Positions 47,324 through 58,445 are shown, numbered from the stretch's first letter. The stretch is DNA of 64,000 nucleotides from an uncultured Pelagibacteraceae bacterium (GCA_902558705.1 CACEEW010000001.1:1-64000); one strand, 5' to 3'. The notes: generated by a model from the sequence alone, not told the origin. Numbers and translations are program-made.

Positions 47324-48304
47324 TTATTTGCTAGTATTTCTTAGCATTTTAAGAATATTTTCAAGTTCTTGTGGCAAAATTGAGTTAAAAATCATTTCTT
47401 TATTTTTTTTTGGATGAATAAAACCAATAGTTTGAGCATGAAGAAATTGACGTTTGAGATTAATCAGTTTTTTTTCCAATGTGGGATTAATATTTTTAAT
47501 TTTTTTAAATTTCTTTTTATACTTATCATCACCAACAATACTATTGCCCATGAAATTCATATGAACTCTTATTTGATGAGTTCTGCCAGTTTCCAATTTA
47601 CATTCTAATAAACTCATAGTTGGAGTATATTCATTTTCAAAGATTTCTATTGTTTTATAATTTGTAATTGCTTTTTTTCCTTTTGTCCTACTTACCTCCA
47701 TCATTTGTCTATTTTTAGAACTTCTGGTAATAAATGTTTCGATTTTTCCTTTTGAAGGTTTTACCTTCCCCCAAATTAATAATTGATAGACTCTAGTGAT
47801 TGAATGTTTACTAAATTGAGTTGAAAGATTTTCGTGTGTTTCATTATTTTTTGCAACAACTATTAAACCAGATGTATTTTTATCAATTCTATGTACTAAC
47901 CCTGGTCTTAATTCATCACCAATATTTGATAAAGAATTTTTATCATAGTTTATTAAAGCATTAACAATAGTCTTATCAAAATTTCCTGCTCCAGGATGCA
48001 TTACAATTCCTGCAGGTTTATTTATAACAATCAAATCTTCATCTTCATAAATAATATCTAATTTATATTTAAAGGGTGTAAGTGAAGCTATTTTTGGCTC
48101 TGGAATAATTAGCTCTAGAGTATCACCGCAAGAAACTTTCTTTGATGGATCTATGTTAATTTGATTATTCAATTTTAATTTCTTATCTAAAATTAAATTT
48201 TTAATTCTTGTTCGGCTGATTTTATTTTCTTTTTTATTGATAAAAACATCAACACGAAGGTTTTTATCAGCATCTTCTACAATCAAATTTATTTTTTTTT
48301 TCAT
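47324..48304 (-). CDS. rluD: RluA-family 23S rRNA pseudouridine synthase
   Basis: A 326-residue enzyme with an N-terminal S4 RNA-binding domain (ISRTRIKNLILDKKLKLN) and a catalytic domain with INKPAGIVMHPGAGN and GLVHRIDKNTSGLIVVAKN, in which D141 is the nucleophile (HRID instead of the common HRLD). RETGRTHQIRVH-like ETGRTHQIRVHMNFMG follows. RluD modifies helix 69 of 23S rRNA; other RluA-family targets cannot be excluded. It is divergent from the tRNA-Arg gene 23 bases away. Confidence 0.9.
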   Translation of the reverse strand: MKKKINLIVEDADKNLRVDVFINKKENKISRTRIKNLILDKKLKLNNQINIDPSKKVSCGDTLELIIPEPKIASLTPFKYKLDIIYEDEDLIVINKPAGIVMHPGAGNFDKTIVNALINYDKNSLSNIGDELRPGLVHRIDKNTSGLIVVAKNNETHENLSTQFSKHSITRVYQLLIWGKVKPSKGKIETFITRSSKNRQMMEVSRTKGKKAITNYKTIEIFENEYTPTMSLLECKLETGRTHQIRVHMNFMGNSIVGDDKYKKKFKKIKNINPTLEKKLINLKRQFLHAQTIGFIHPKKNKEMIFNSILPQELENILKMLRNTSK

Positions 48305-48327
48305 AAAATAATATATTAATATTATAT

Positions 48328-48404
48328 GCGCCTGTAGCTCAACTGGATAGAGCGCCTGACTTCGGATCAGGAGGTTCTGGGTTCAACTCCTAGCAGGCGC
48401 ACCA
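48328..48404 (+). tRNA. tRNA-Arg (anticodon TCG)
   Basis: A 77-base cloverleaf with encoded CCA: acceptor stem GCGCCTG paired with CAGGCGC, D arm TAGCTCAACTGGATAGAGC, anticodon arm CCTGACTTCGGATCAGG (loop CTTCGGA, anticodon TCG) and T arm GTTCAACTCC. It decodes CGA and probably other CGN codons. Its 3' end is one base from the stop of the ABC permease gene on the other strand. Confidence 0.96.
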
Positions 48405-48405
48405 T

Positions 48406-49197
48406 TCATTCGCCCATGTTTATTAAGGTTCCCTTAATTCGCGCTTTTAAAAAAGAAAAGTAAAATAAAATAATTCCAAATGTTAAATAAACTAAATTTA
48501 ACAAATAAGCTTGTTTTAAATTTTCATAATTAACAAAATTATTTAAAAGTATGTTTCTAGTTTCATCAAAAATATAGACCAAAGGTAACCCTTTAGCAAT
48601 TATTTGAAAAAAATTAGGAAGAATCTCTATTGGATAATATATACAACCAAGAGGAGCTAATAAAAATAAAGATGACCAAGCAATATTTTCAAAAGATGGA
48701 CCAAATCTCATAAGACCAGCGCTTACAAACAAACCAAGTGTAATTCCAAAAATATATAAACTTAAAAATAATAATAATAGTGGTAAACCTAATTTTAGAA
48801 TTGAAACTCCAAACAATGGAGAAGTTAAAATAATTGCTGGTACTAATCCAATTAAAGTTCTTATCAAAGCTGTAAAAACTAGTGATACTATTATTTCTTT
48901 AAGTTTAAGAGGAGCTATAAAAAGATTTGTAAAATTTCTACTCCATATTTCCTCTAAAAAAAGCATATTAAAACTAATACTAGATCTAAAAAGGATATCA
49001 TAAAGTATTGCACATGTTAGAATTACCCCAAGCGTATTACTGTAATAGTCACTATAGATTGAAAAAAACTTAGAAATAAATCCCCATAGTACAATTTGTA
49101 TAGTTGGCCAATAAACTAAATCTAAAATTCTAGGTAAAGACCCTTTAATTAAATAGAAATGTCTTAAAAAAAGACCATACATTTTATTAAAATTCAT
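48406..49197 (-). CDS. ABC-2 type transporter permease
   Basis: A 263-residue membrane protein with about six helices, of the ABC-2 family (NodJ/polysaccharide or drug-export type). The hydrophilic loop EEIWSRNFTNLFIAPLKLKEI and the later FENIAWSSLFLLAPLGCIYYPIEILP stretch are typical of this family's coupling region and signature. It overlaps the ATPase gene by 4 bases. The cargo is not known. Confidence 0.87.
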   Translation of the reverse strand: MNFNKMYGLFLRHFYLIKGSLPRILDLVYWPTIQIVLWGFISKFFSIYSDYYSNTLGVILTCAILYDILFRSSISFNMLFLEEIWSRNFTNLFIAPLKLKEIIVSLVFTALIRTLIGLVPAIILTSPLFGVSILKLGLPLLLLFLSLYIFGITLGLFVSAGLMRFGPSFENIAWSSLFLLAPLGCIYYPIEILPNFFQIIAKGLPLVYIFDETRNILLNNFVNYENLKQAYLLNLVYLTFGIILFYFSFLKARIKGTLINMGE

Positions 49198-49925
49198 ATT
49201 CTTTCTCTTGTAATTTTCAAAAAAACTTCTTCCATATTTTTTCGCCCATGTTTTTTGATTAATTGTTCTGGTTTACCACTGTCAACTATTGATCCTTTAT
49301 TCATCATCAGTACTGAAGAACATAATCTTTCAACTTCAGACATATTATGTGATGCTAGCAATATAGACGCTTTGTTTTCTTTTTGATAACTTTCTAAAAA
49401 ACTTCTCACAAAATCACCTGTCTCAGGATCTAGAGATGCCGTTGGTTCATCTAGCAGTAAAACTGCAGGATTATTAATTATTGATTTAGCAAGACTGACT
49501 CTATTTTTTTGACCTGAAGAAAGCTCTCCTGTAAGTTTGTTTATTATTTCACTCAATCTAAGTTTTTCTGTGAGCATTTCTATTTTTTTTTTTAAGTTTT
49601 TAATATCATAGAGTCTTCCGTATACTTCAAGATTTTGTTTTACTGTTAATTTTTTCGGAAGCTCAATATATGGCGATATGAAGTTAAGATGGTTTAATAA
49701 ATCAACTCTTTTCTTTTCAATTTCAATTCCATTAATTAACACTTTGCCATTTGATGGTTTTAATAATCCTAAAATCATTCCAATAGTAGTTGTTTTTCCA
49801 CATCCATTAGGACCGAGTATTCCAATAATCTCATTTTTATTAACTTTAAAAGAAATATCTTTAACAGCATCCTTATTGTTATAAATTTTTGATAATCCAA
49901 TTACTTCCAATGGAACTTGCATCAA
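49194..49925 (-). CDS. ABC transporter ATP-binding protein
   Basis: A 243-residue ATPase: Walker A GILGPNGCGKTTTIGMI, the signature LSSGQKNRVSLAKSI, Walker B VLLLDEPTASLDPETG and the switch His in LASHNMSEVERL. This subclass pairs with ABC-2 permeases. It overlaps both the permease gene and the Sua5 gene by 4 bases, so three genes form one translation-coupled unit. Confidence 0.93.
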   Translation of the reverse strand: MMQVPLEVIGLSKIYNNKDAVKDISFKVNKNEIIGILGPNGCGKTTTIGMILGLLKPSNGKVLINGIEIEKKRVDLLNHLNFISPYIELPKKLTVKQNLEVYGRLYDIKNLKKKIEMLTEKLRLSEIINKLTGELSSGQKNRVSLAKSIINNPAVLLLDEPTASLDPETGDFVRSFLESYQKENKASILLASHNMSEVERLCSSVLMMNKGSIVDSGKPEQLIKKHGRKNMEEVFLKITRERI

Positions 49926-50854
49926 AATTTTGAAGCCCTTAACAATCTATCATTGATAGTTATACCCAGTCCTTTGTAAGGAATCTTTCCAACGACAATA
50001 GATTTAAATTTACTTTTTTTTATTTTTCTGAGTGTTGTGTATAAATTTTTTGCAGCTTCTCTTAGACTACCTTTTTTAGATAAAAAAAAATAGTTTGGTT
50101 TTGTCTTTTTAATTCTTTTAAACAATATATAGGCCTCGTTATCTTTTGCCTTTCTTACATTCATCTTTAATGGAATTCCAGGAGAATAGTGGAGCTTATA
50201 TTGACCTGGAGCAGTAATCTTTAATGGATTATTTTTTATTTTTATTTTTTGATTTAATGCTTTTTCAATATTACTAATTTCTAAACCTCCCAACCTTAAG
50301 ATTTTTGGTTCTTTTCTAAGATCAATTATTGTCGACTCTAAACCTATTTTAGACTTTCCACCTTCTAAGATATATTTAATTTTATTTCCAAAATCCTCCT
50401 TTACATCTATTGATCTTACAGCACTTACCTTTGAGGATAAATTAGCACTTGGTGCTGCCAGAGGAAATTTCAGTTTTTTTAACAGAGCTCTTGTTACAGG
50501 ATGTTTTGGAAATCTTATAGCCAAAGAGTTTTTTTTGTTAGTTGCAATTTTAGAAATTCTTGAATTTTTATGTAAACTTAAAATAAATGTAATTGGCCCT
50601 GGACAAAATTTTTTATATAAGTCTAAAAATCTACTATCAAAATTACAGTCTTTTCTTAATTGTATAATGTTGTAATAATGAACTATAAGAGGGTTATCTT
50701 TTGGTCTTTTTTTTAATCTATATATCTTTTCACAAGCTTTATTTGAGTATGCATTTCCTGATAAACCATAAACAGTCTCGGTAGGTATAGCCACACACTC
50801 ATTTTTATTTAAGTGTTTTATAGCTTTTTTAATATTTGCAAGATTAATTTTCAT
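49922..50854 (-). CDS. L-threonylcarbamoyladenylate synthase (Sua5 type)
   Basis: A 310-residue enzyme that makes threonylcarbamoyl-AMP for the t6A modification of tRNAs reading ANN codons. The YrdC domain (residues 1-200) has AIPTETVYGLSGNA, KRPKDNPLIVHY, FPLAAPSANLSSKVSA and the nucleotide-site ESTIIDL. A C-terminal Sua5 extension begins with the linker APGQYKLHYSPGIPL (SxxxxHYxP-like). The two-domain form is longer than the TsaC found in E. coli. Confidence 0.92.
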   Translation of the reverse strand: MKINLANIKKAIKHLNKNECVAIPTETVYGLSGNAYSNKACEKIYRLKKRPKDNPLIVHYYNIIQLRKDCNFDSRFLDLYKKFCPGPITFILSLHKNSRISKIATNKKNSLAIRFPKHPVTRALLKKLKFPLAAPSANLSSKVSAVRSIDVKEDFGNKIKYILEGGKSKIGLESTIIDLRKEPKILRLGGLEISNIEKALNQKIKIKNNPLKITAPGQYKLHYSPGIPLKMNVRKAKDNEAYILFKRIKKTKPNYFFLSKKGSLREAAKNLYTTLRKIKKSKFKSIVVGKIPYKGLGITINDRLLRASKF

Positions 50855-50874
50855 GTATTATCTCAGAGTATTAT

Positions 50875-51129
50875 ATGAAAGATAAAAATTTACCAAATGA
50901 TTATAGCTCTCTATCTCTAGAGGAACTAACTAATGAGGCAAATAAAATGATTGAATATTTAGAAAACCAAAAAGATCTGGAAAATTCCATGGAAAACTAT
51001 CAAAATCTTATCAAACTTAATAATATAATTGAGAAGAAGTTTCAAAGAAATATCAAAGATATAAACATAAAAACTAAAGAAAAGATTACAAAGATTTTTA
51101 ATAAAAAAGATGCAAAGTTCACTAAATAA
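50875..51129 (+). CDS. xseB: Exodeoxyribonuclease VII small subunit
   Basis: An 84-residue helical protein: LSLEELTNEANKMIEYLENQ, then DLENSMENYQNLIKL, matches XseB, although it is Asn/Lys rich. With XseA (not in this window) it forms the single-strand-specific exonuclease VII. It overlaps ispA by 20 bases. The xseB-ispA-dxs order is common in bacteria and supports the call. Confidence 0.85.
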   Translation: MKDKNLPNDYSSLSLEELTNEANKMIEYLENQKDLENSMENYQNLIKLNNIIEKKFQRNIKDINIKTKEKITKIFNKKDAKFTK

Positions 51130-51982
51130 AATAGCTAAAGATACTGATTCTTTTTTAAAAGGTTTTATAAAAAAACAAAAAAAATCTGAATTAATAGTAC
51201 CAATGAAATATGGTTTATTTTCTGGGGGCAAAAAAGTTAGATCAAAAATTCTGATTGATGCTGGGTCAATATTTAAAATAGACTACAAAACATTAATAAT
51301 GATAGGCTCTGCTATTGAGTGTATACATGCTTACTCTTTAATTCATGATGACTTGCCTTGCATGGATAATGATACAATTAGAAGAGGCAAACAATCGACA
51401 CATATTAAATTTGGTGAATCAACAGCTGTTTTAGCTGGAAACTCACTTTTAACTATGGCGTTTGAAATTTTGACTCATAAAGATTTAAATACTTCTCAAG
51501 CCGTAAAAGTTAATCTTGTAAATAAACTTTCAGAATGTGCAGGCCATATTGGAATTGCTGGGGGACAATATCTAGACTTAAGTTATGAACATAAGAAAGT
51601 ATCTAAAAAAAGAATCCTTGAAATGGAAATAAAAAAAACTGGTAAATTATTTAGTTTTTGCTGTGTAGTACCTTTAATTTTAAAAAAAAGAAATAAGAGT
51701 GAAATTAAGAAATTCGAAAATTTAGGCTCAGACATTGGATTATTATTTCAAGTTGCCGATGATTTAATTGATCATAAAGGCAGTTTATTGACAGCAGGAA
51801 AAAAAACTGGAAAAGATAAAAAGAAGGGTAAAGCAACTCTAATTAGTTTACTAGGACATAAAAATACTATTAAGTATGCAAATAAATTAATTTTAAAAAT
51901 TAATAATAAATTGAAAAAATATGGTTCAAAATCTAAAGATTTATCAGAGACCTTAAATTATATTTTGAATAGGAATAAATGA
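51110..51982 (+). CDS. ispA: Farnesyl diphosphate synthase (short-chain polyprenyl synthase)
   Basis: A 290-residue all-helical prenyltransferase. The first Asp-rich motif is in [17 protein letters not shown] and the second is [12 protein letters not shown]; the phosphate-side [12 protein letters not shown] and GGQYLDL are also present. Two residues inserted in the first motif (DDxxxxD) mark type II FPP synthases. It supplies C15 precursors for quinones, hopanoids or undecaprenol. It overlaps dxs by 4 bases. Confidence 0.93.
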   Translation: MQSSLNKIAKDTDSFLKGFIKKQKKSELIVPMKYGLFSGGKKVRSKILIDAGSIFKIDYKTLIMIGSAIECIHAYSLIHDDLPCMDNDTIRRGKQSTHIKFGESTAVLAGNSLLTMAFEILTHKDLNTSQAVKVNLVNKLSECAGHIGIAGGQYLDLSYEHKKVSKKRILEMEIKKTGKLFSFCCVVPLILKKRNKSEIKKFENLGSDIGLLFQVADDLIDHKGSLLTAGKKTGKDKKKGKATLISLLGHKNTIKYANKLILKINNKLKKYGSKSKDLSETLNYILNRNK

Positions 51983-53892
51983 AAAAAGAATATGAATTTT
52001 TAAATCAAATAAATTTTCCTTCAGATTTAAAGAAGATACCTGAGTCGAAGTTACAAAAAGTAGCTGATGAATTAAGAGAGGAAATAATTGATGTAGTTTC
52101 CGTTACTGGAGGTCACTTAGGAGCAAGCCTTGGAGTTGTTGAGCTTAGTGTTGCGCTTCATTTTATTTTTAATACCCCTAGTGATAAATTAATTTGGGAT
52201 GTGGGACATCAGTGTTACCCACATAAAATTTTGACTGGAAGAAAAGATAAAATAAGAACATTAAGGCAAGGAGGTGGCCTATCAGGCTTTACAAAAAGAT
52301 TAGAGAGTGAATATGACCCTTTTGGTGCAGCACATAGTTCAACTTCAATCTCCTCAGCTTTGGGTATAGCTGAAGCTAATAGACTTTCCAATAAGTCTGA
52401 TAATGTTATTGCAGTTATTGGTGATGGTGCCATCAGTGCAGGTATGGCATATGAAGCCATGAACAATGCTGGTGCATCTAAAACTAAAATGATTGTCATA
52501 CTAAATGATAATGATATGTCTATAGCTAGACCTGTTGGAGCTATGGGCACTTATTTAGCTAAAATTTTTTCAGGTAAAATTTATTTTAGTTTGAGAGAGA
52601 CTATAAAATTAATTACATCTGCTTTTTCAAAACGATTTAGTATAAAAGCAGGTAAAGCTGAAGACTTGCTTAGATCTGCTGTTACTGGAGGGACGTTATT
52701 TAGTTCACTAGGATTTTATTATATTGGCCCAATCGATGGACATGATTTAAGCTCTTTAGTTCCAATCTTAAGAAATGCTAAGGACTCAAAGCATGAGGGA
52801 CCAATTTTAATTCATATCAAAACAAAAAAAGGAAAAGGGTATTCATTTGCTGAGCAAGCAAAAGATAACTATCATGGAGTTTCAAAGTTTAATGTAGAAA
52901 CTGGAGAACAAATTAAAAGCATTATTAAGACACCTTCTTATACTAAAGTGTTTGCAGATACCCTGACTCAACATGCAAAAAAAGATAGTAAAATAGTTGC
53001 TATTACAGCTGCAATGCCTGATGGGACTGGTTTGAATAGTTTTCGTAAAGAATTTCCAGACAGAACTTTTGACGTTGGAATTGCAGAACAACATGCAGTT
53101 ACGTTTGCCGCTGGTTTAGCAACTGAAAATTTTAAACCTTACGCTGCAATATATTCAACGTTTCTTCAAAGAGCCTATGATCAAGTTGTTCATGATGTAG
53201 CCATTCAAAGTTTACCAGTACGATTTGCAATAGATAGAGCAGGTTTAGTAGGTGCAGATGGACCAACCCATGCAGGAAGTTTTGATACAACTTATCTATC
53301 AACATTGCCCAATTTTGTAGTTATGGCAGCTAGTGATGAGGCTGAATTAGTAAGAATGATAAATACCTCAACAGAAATAAATGATAGACCTTGTGCATTT
53401 AGATATCCAAGAGGTACTGGGCTAGGTTCAATATTACCTTCAATTAACGATAAGATAGAGATAGGTAAATCAAAAATTATTAAAGAGGGAAAAAAATTAG
53501 CTATCCTAAATTTTGGAGCAAGATTAAATGAAACTTTAAAAGCAGCTGAAAATTTAAAAAAAAAGGGAATAGACATAACAATTGTTGATGCAAGATTTGC
53601 AAAACCTTTAGATGAAAATTTAATTTGGCAACTTGCAACCACACATGAAGCTATTATGACTATTGAGGAAGGCTCTATAGGTGGATTTGGTTCTCATGTT
53701 GTTAATTTTTTAACCAAAAAAGGTTTAATGGATAATAATCTAAAATTTAGATCAATGAATTTACCAGATATTTTTATTGATCAAGATACACCTGAAAATA
53801 TGTACAAAATAGCTAATTTAGACTCTAATTCAATTGAAGAAAAAGTTCTTGATCTATTGAATTCTAATATTGTTCTAAAAAAACAAAAATAA
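51979..53892 (+). CDS. dxs: 1-deoxy-D-xylulose-5-phosphate synthase
   Basis: A 637-residue ThDP enzyme, first step of the MEP isoprenoid route. Motifs: [35 protein letters not shown], the ThDP loop [20 protein letters not shown], and in the second half [15 protein letters not shown] and [18 protein letters not shown]. It follows ispA and converges on aroC with only 6 bases between stop codons. Confidence 0.97.
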   Translation: MKKEYEFLNQINFPSDLKKIPESKLQKVADELREEIIDVVSVTGGHLGASLGVVELSVALHFIFNTPSDKLIWDVGHQCYPHKILTGRKDKIRTLRQGGGLSGFTKRLESEYDPFGAAHSSTSISSALGIAEANRLSNKSDNVIAVIGDGAISAGMAYEAMNNAGASKTKMIVILNDNDMSIARPVGAMGTYLAKIFSGKIYFSLRETIKLITSAFSKRFSIKAGKAEDLLRSAVTGGTLFSSLGFYYIGPIDGHDLSSLVPILRNAKDSKHEGPILIHIKTKKGKGYSFAEQAKDNYHGVSKFNVETGEQIKSIIKTPSYTKVFADTLTQHAKKDSKIVAITAAMPDGTGLNSFRKEFPDRTFDVGIAEQHAVTFAAGLATENFKPYAAIYSTFLQRAYDQVVHDVAIQSLPVRFAIDRAGLVGADGPTHAGSFDTTYLSTLPNFVVMAASDEAELVRMINTSTEINDRPCAFRYPRGTGLGSILPSINDKIEIGKSKIIKEGKKLAILNFGARLNETLKAAENLKKKGIDITIVDARFAKPLDENLIWQLATTHEAIMTIEEGSIGGFGSHVVNFLTKKGLMDNNLKFRSMNLPDIFIDQDTPENMYKIANLDSNSIEEKVLDLLNSNIVLKKQK

Positions 53893-53898
53893 TTTACA

Positions 53899-54981
53899 TT
53901 AACCGCACTGAGCTTTGTTCATTAAGTAATGATCTAATAAAACACATGAAAGCATAGCCTCACCTACTGGGACAGCTCTTATACCTACACATGGGTCATG
54001 CCTTCCTTTTACAGATATGGTAGTATTTTTTCCAAGTTTATTAACTGTTTTTCTGCTTTTTAAAATTGAAGAAGTAGGTTTCACTGCAAATGAAACAATT
54101 ATTTCTTGTCCAGAAGATATACCCCCAAGTATTCCTCCTGCATTATTTGAATCAAATTTTAACTTCTTTTTAGTTTGTGAAATTTCATCAGAATTTTCTT
54201 CCCCAGATAATTGAGCAGAGTTCATTCCTGAACCAATATTTACTCCCTTAACAGCATTAATACTCATCATAGCTGAAGCAATATCAGAATCTAATTTTGA
54301 GTAAATTGGTGCACCTAAACCAGCTGGAACTCCATTAGCTCTTACTTCGATTATTGCTCCACAAGAAGACCCTGCTTTCCTAACACTTAAAAGATATTTC
54401 TCCCATATTTTTAACATTGACTTATCGGGGCAAAAAAATGGATTTTTATAGATTATTTTGTTGTCCCATTTTGTTGTATCACAGCCAAGAATTCCAAGCT
54501 GTGTTACCGCAGCAGAAATCTTAAATTTTTTACCTAATTTATTTTCCAAAACTTTTTTAGCAATAGCACCTGCAGCAACCCTTGCTGCTGTTTCTCTGGC
54601 AGATGATCTTCCTCCTCCTCTGTAATCTCTAATTCCATATTTTTTAAAATATGTATAATCTGCATGCCCAGGTCTAAACTTATCTTTAATATCTTTATAA
54701 TCTTTTGAACGCATATCTTCGTTATAAATTATCAGTGATATAGGAGTTCCAGTCGTTTTGCCCTCAAATACCCCAGAAAGAATTTGAACTTTATCTCCCT
54801 CTTTTCTTTGGGTGGTAAATTTAGACTGTCCTGGCTTCCTTTTATCTAATTCTTTTTGAATATCTTGTTCTTTTAGTTGAATTAAAGGAGGACAACCGTC
54901 AATAATACAGCCAATAGCTGGACCATGGGACTCTCCCCAGGTAGTGAAACGAAAAAACTTTCCAAATGTATTAAATGACAT
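53899..54981 (-). CDS. aroC: Chorismate synthase
   Basis: A 360-residue FMN-dependent enzyme, last step to chorismate. It has [32 protein letters not shown]-like [63 protein letters not shown] and the C-terminal [18 protein letters not shown]. Start and length are normal. It is divergent from pdxH over 33 bases. Confidence 0.97.
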   Translation of the reverse strand: MSFNTFGKFFRFTTWGESHGPAIGCIIDGCPPLIQLKEQDIQKELDKRKPGQSKFTTQRKEGDKVQILSGVFEGKTTGTPISLIIYNEDMRSKDYKDIKDKFRPGHADYTYFKKYGIRDYRGGGRSSARETAARVAAGAIAKKVLENKLGKKFKISAAVTQLGILGCDTTKWDNKIIYKNPFFCPDKSMLKIWEKYLLSVRKAGSSCGAIIEVRANGVPAGLGAPIYSKLDSDIASAMMSINAVKGVNIGSGMNSAQLSGEENSDEISQTKKKLKFDSNNAGGILGGISSGQEIIVSFAVKPTSSILKSRKTVNKLGKNTTISVKGRHDPCVGIRAVPVGEAMLSCVLLDHYLMNKAQCG

Positions 54982-55014
54982 TATTTATATTATATAGATT
55001 ATTTTGTTAAAATT

Positions 55015-55641
55015 ATGAATCAAAAAAACTCATTAGGCCTAAATAAATGCTTTCTCGATCTTGATGATCCATTTAAACTATTTGAGGAATGGTTTGAAGT
55101 GGCAAAAAAGAAAGAAATAAATGATCCAAATGCTTTGGCTTTAGGGACTGCCAGCAAAGACGGAGTTCCATCAGTTAGAATGGTTTTACTTAAAGGTTTT
55201 GATAAAGATGGGTTCATTTTCTATACAAATTTAAAAAGCCAAAAAAGTAAAGAATTAAAAGAAAATCCAAATGCTACAATGTGCTTTCATTGGAAAAGCT
55301 TATTAAGACAAATTAGAATTGTTGGAAAACTAAATCTAGTAGATGATAAAATAGCAGACGATTATTACAGCACCAGGGCTTATGAAAGCAGAATAGGAGC
55401 ATGGGCTTCTAAACAAAGCAGTATTTTAAAAAGTAGGAATGAACTTTTAAATAATTTAGAAAATTTCAAAAAAAAATATAGTGATAAAGATAAAGTACCA
55501 AGACCAGATCACTGGTCTGGCTGGAATTTAAAACCATCAAGTATCGAATTTTGGTTAGATGGAGATAATAGAATACATGAAAGGCTGAAGTATACTTTAG
55601 ACAACAATAATAATTGGGAAAAAAGCCTTTTAAGTCCTTAA
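55015..55641 (+). CDS. pdxH: Pyridoxamine 5'-phosphate oxidase
   Basis: A 208-residue FMN enzyme that makes pyridoxal phosphate. Motifs: ALGTASKDGVPSVRMVLLKGFD, FYTNLKSQKSKEL for FMN, FHWKSLLRQIRIVG, SIGAWASKQS-like RIGAWASKQSSIL, and the C-terminal WSGWNLKPSSIEFW with RIHERLKY. It shares the TTAA at 55638-55641 with the convergent prenyl synthase gene as stop codon. Confidence 0.95.
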   Translation: MNQKNSLGLNKCFLDLDDPFKLFEEWFEVAKKKEINDPNALALGTASKDGVPSVRMVLLKGFDKDGFIFYTNLKSQKSKELKENPNATMCFHWKSLLRQIRIVGKLNLVDDKIADDYYSTRAYESRIGAWASKQSSILKSRNELLNNLENFKKKYSDKDKVPRPDHWSGWNLKPSSIEFWLDGDNRIHERLKYTLDNNNNWEKSLLSP

Positions 55642-56651
55642 AAATTTCTCGATAAACTAAAAGAGGTTAAATTTTCTAGAATATTTTTTTCGTTAGAGTC
55701 TTTAAATATTGATAAAGAATTTGAGGCTAAGTTAATATAGTGCTGGGCTTTTTGATAGCATGCTTTAATTATATCATATTTTTTTATTAAGGATAAAGTG
55801 TAATCTAAATCATTCTCATTTCTTAAACTTTTAGAAAAAGCATCTTTCAGTTTTTCTCTCTCTTGATTATCTGCTTTTTGAAATAATAAAATTATAGGAA
55901 GGGTTATTTTACCTTCATAAAAATCTTGTCCAATTTTTTTTCCAAATAATTTAATTTCCGAATTATAATCCAAAGTGTCATCAGCTATTTGAAATGTTAA
56001 GCCGAGATTTCTTCCATAAAATTCTAAAGCTTCCTTTTCTTTAGTCTGCATATCAGATAATATAGCTCCAACCTTAGTAGCTGCAGCAAATAACTCTGCA
56101 GTTTTCGCTGATATAATTTTTAAATATGTTTCTTCTAACATATCAACTTCTCCGTGATGTTGAAGTTGTAATATTTCTCCTTGAGCAATTTTTGAGGAGG
56201 TTGAAGATAGTAACTTTAAAACTTCTATATTTCCATCTTCTACCATCATTTCAAAACATCTGCTAAGAAGATAATCCCCAACCAATACAGAGGAGTGATT
56301 ATCCCAAACTTTATTCAAAGTTTTCTTACCTCTTCTTAAGGAACCATTATCTATCACGTCATCATGCATTAAAGTTGCAGCATGAATTAGTTCAACACAG
56401 GCAGCAAGATTTATGTCTCTTGTACCTTTTGAGTAACCACACATTTTAGCCGAACCTAAAGTTAACAAAGCTCGTAATTTTTTGCCACCAGTATCGAGAT
56501 GGTAGTCAGTCATTTTTTGAACCAAATCAACTTTACTTACAAGTTTTGACTTTATCTTATCCTCTACGAGCAGCAATTTATCTTCAACCGAGTCTTTAAG
56601 TTGAAAATAAGAATTATTAATTTGATTTTTGAGCTGGATTACAGTTCCCAT
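55638..56651 (-). CDS. Long-chain polyprenyl diphosphate synthase (octaprenyl/decaprenyl type)
   Basis: A 337-residue prenyltransferase with the DDxxD motifs ATLMHDDVIDNGSLRRGKKT and FQIADDTLDYNS, plus GGKKLRALLTLGSAKMCGY and EGKITLPIILLF. The small residues before the first motif and the family length point to a long product, most likely the ubiquinone side chain (IspB-like). It is the second prenyl synthase in the window after IspA. Confidence 0.9.
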   Translation of the reverse strand: MGTVIQLKNQINNSYFQLKDSVEDKLLLVEDKIKSKLVSKVDLVQKMTDYHLDTGGKKLRALLTLGSAKMCGYSKGTRDINLAACVELIHAATLMHDDVIDNGSLRRGKKTLNKVWDNHSSVLVGDYLLSRCFEMMVEDGNIEVLKLLSSTSSKIAQGEILQLQHHGEVDMLEETYLKIISAKTAELFAAATKVGAILSDMQTKEKEALEFYGRNLGLTFQIADDTLDYNSEIKLFGKKIGQDFYEGKITLPIILLFQKADNQEREKLKDAFSKSLRNENDLDYTLSLIKKYDIIKACYQKAQHYINLASNSLSIFKDSNEKNILENLTSFSLSRNF

Positions 56652-56698
56652 TTATGAGAACAAATTAGTATAATAAGTTTGTATTTATTACTTATCAA

Positions 56699-56726
56699 TT
56701 GACGCACCTGAATCTTCAATTATAAG
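56699..56726 (+). promoter_or_regulatory. Candidate sigma-70 promoter for the S49 peptidase gene
   Basis: TTGACG (56699-56704), a 16-base spacer and TATAAG (56721-56726), 40 bases before the ATG at 56767. An AAAGG ribosome site sits 6 bases before that ATG. A partial inverted repeat (GCACCT/AGGTGT) overlaps the spacer and -10 and might be an operator. Confidence 0.45.
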
Positions 56727-56766
56727 GTGTCTTTATATTCAATTAAAAATTCTATAAAGGTTAAAA

Positions 56767-57573
56767 ATGTTCTCTTTTTTAAAAAAGAAAAAAATCATCC
56801 CACATATTAAATTAAGTGGAGTAATAGGAAATGTTGGAAAGTTTAAACAAGGTATCGATTTTTCTGGTCAAGAAGAGATTATTTCAAAAGCTTTCTCCTT
56901 AAAAAAAGCACCATGTGTTGCAATTACTATAAATTCACCAGGGGGTTCTCCTGTCCAATCTCATTTAATTTATAACTTTATAAGACAGAAGGCTAAAAAA
57001 AATAAAAAAAAGGTTATTGTTTTTGCTGAAGATGTTGCTGCTTCAGGAGGGTACTTAATTGCATGTGCTGGAGATGAAATATATGCAAACTCAAGTTCCA
57101 TTATTGGTTCTATAGGAGTTATTTATTCTTCTTTTGGTTTTACGGAACTTATAAAGAAAATTGGAGTTGAGAGAAGAGTTCATACTGCAGGAAAAAACAA
57201 AAGTACTCTAGATCCTTTCCTTGATGAAAAAAAAGAAGATATCGATCGACTTAAAAATATTCAGTTAGATTTACATAAAGATTTTATTGATGTTGTTGAA
57301 AAAAGTAGAGGCTCAAAATTAAAAAAATCAGAGGTAGAGCTATTTTCAGGAGAATTTTGGTCAGGACGTAAAGCTAAGTCTCTTGGTTTAATAGATGAAA
57401 TTGGAGATGCCAATCAAGTATTAAGAGAAAAATTTGGAGAAGATGTAGTAATTAAAAAATTTGAAAAATCTAAAGGCTGGTTAAGTAAAAAATTATCATC
57501 ATCGAATGATCACGTAGATCAACTCGCAAATATATTAGATGAAAAATCTGTATGGCAAAGATATGGTCTCTAA
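56767..57573 (+). CDS. S49 family signal-peptide-peptidase-like protease
   Basis: A 268-residue Ser/Lys protease of the SppA/SohB group. Landmarks are the oxyanion loop [15 protein letters not shown], the nucleophile S93 in [34 protein letters not shown] and the probable general base K145 in [12 protein letters not shown], 52 residues after the serine as in Bacillus Spp[22 protein letters not shown] closes the fold. There is no clear membrane helix, so it is probably cytoplasmic or membrane-associated. The end overlaps glyQ by 11 bases. Confidence 0.88.
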   Translation: MFSFLKKKKIIPHIKLSGVIGNVGKFKQGIDFSGQEEIISKAFSLKKAPCVAITINSPGGSPVQSHLIYNFIRQKAKKNKKKVIVFAEDVAASGGYLIACAGDEIYANSSSIIGSIGVIYSSFGFTELIKKIGVERRVHTAGKNKSTLDPFLDEKKEDIDRLKNIQLDLHKDFIDVVEKSRGSKLKKSEVELFSGEFWSGRKAKSLGLIDEIGDANQVLREKFGEDVVIKKFEKSKGWLSKKLSSSNDHVDQLANILDEKSVWQRYGL

Positions 57574-58444
57574 AAGTATAAAAAAAAAAGTAAAGTTTCA
57601 AACTTTTCAGGATACAATTTTAAATTTACAAAAGTTTTGGAGTAAACAAGGTTGTATAATTTTACAGCCTTATGATATGGAGGTTGGAGCTGGAACATTT
57701 CATCCTGCAACTACCTTAAGATCTCTTGGACCTAAACCATGGAAAGCTGCTTATGTTCAGCCTTCAAGAAGACCGACAGATGGAAGATACGGAGATAATC
57801 CAAATAGACTTCAGCATTATTATCAATTTCAAGTAATTATAAAACCATCTCCATCCAATATAAAAAAACTATACTTAAATAGTTTATCATTAATTGGCAT
57901 TGATCATAAAAATCATGATATCAGATTCGTTGAAGATGATTGGGAGAGTCCAACACTAGGGGCTGCTGGTCTGGGTTGGGAGGTATGGTGTGATGGTATG
58001 GAAATAACCCAGTTTACATATTTCCAACAAATGGCCGGTTTTGAATGCAAACCAGTTTCAGTTGAAATAACATATGGCTTAGAAAGAATTTGTATGTTCA
58101 CTCAAGAAAAAAAGAATGTTTATGATTTAATTTGGAACAATGAGAATGTTGAATATAGGGAAGTTTTTCATCAATCAGAAAAAGAATTTTCTGCCTATAA
58201 TTTTGACTATGCGAACACAGGAAATCTTTTTAAAATGTTTGATATGTTTGAGGGTGAGGCTAAATCATTAGTAGAAAAAAAAATTTCTTTACCAGCATAT
58301 GATCAATGTTTAAAAGCAAGTCATATATTTAATATATTAGATGCCAGAAAAGCAATTAGTGTTGCTCAAAGAGCAGAATATATTGGAAGGATAAGAGAAA
58401 TTACAAAGTCTGCTGCTGCAATATGGATTGATACTCAAGTTTGA
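57563..58444 (+). CDS. glyQ: Glycine--tRNA ligase, alpha subunit
   Basis: The catalytic alpha chain of the bacterial alpha2beta2 GlyRS, 293 residues. Motifs: [35 protein letters not shown], the motif-2 region [20 protein letters not shown] and [30 protein letters not shown]. The ATG at 57563 gives the family-like N-terminus; an earlier ATG at 57539 would add eight residues and overlap the protease gene by 35 bases. Confidence 0.96.
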   Translation: MVSKSIKKKVKFQTFQDTILNLQKFWSKQGCIILQPYDMEVGAGTFHPATTLRSLGPKPWKAAYVQPSRRPTDGRYGDNPNRLQHYYQFQVIIKPSPSNIKKLYLNSLSLIGIDHKNHDIRFVEDDWESPTLGAAGLGWEVWCDGMEITQFTYFQQMAGFECKPVSVEITYGLERICMFTQEKKNVYDLIWNNENVEYREVFHQSEKEFSAYNFDYANTGNLFKMFDMFEGEAKSLVEKKISLPAYDQCLKASHIFNILDARKAISVAQRAEYIGRIREITKSAAAIWIDTQV

Positions 58445-58445
58445 G

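Noticed and set aside
56701-56731. Inverted repeat GCACCT/AGGTGT upstream of the S49 peptidase gene as a terminator or RNA
   Set aside because: Stem is only 6 bases with a 15-base loop and no T-run; it overlaps a better explained promoter candidate, so at most an operator.
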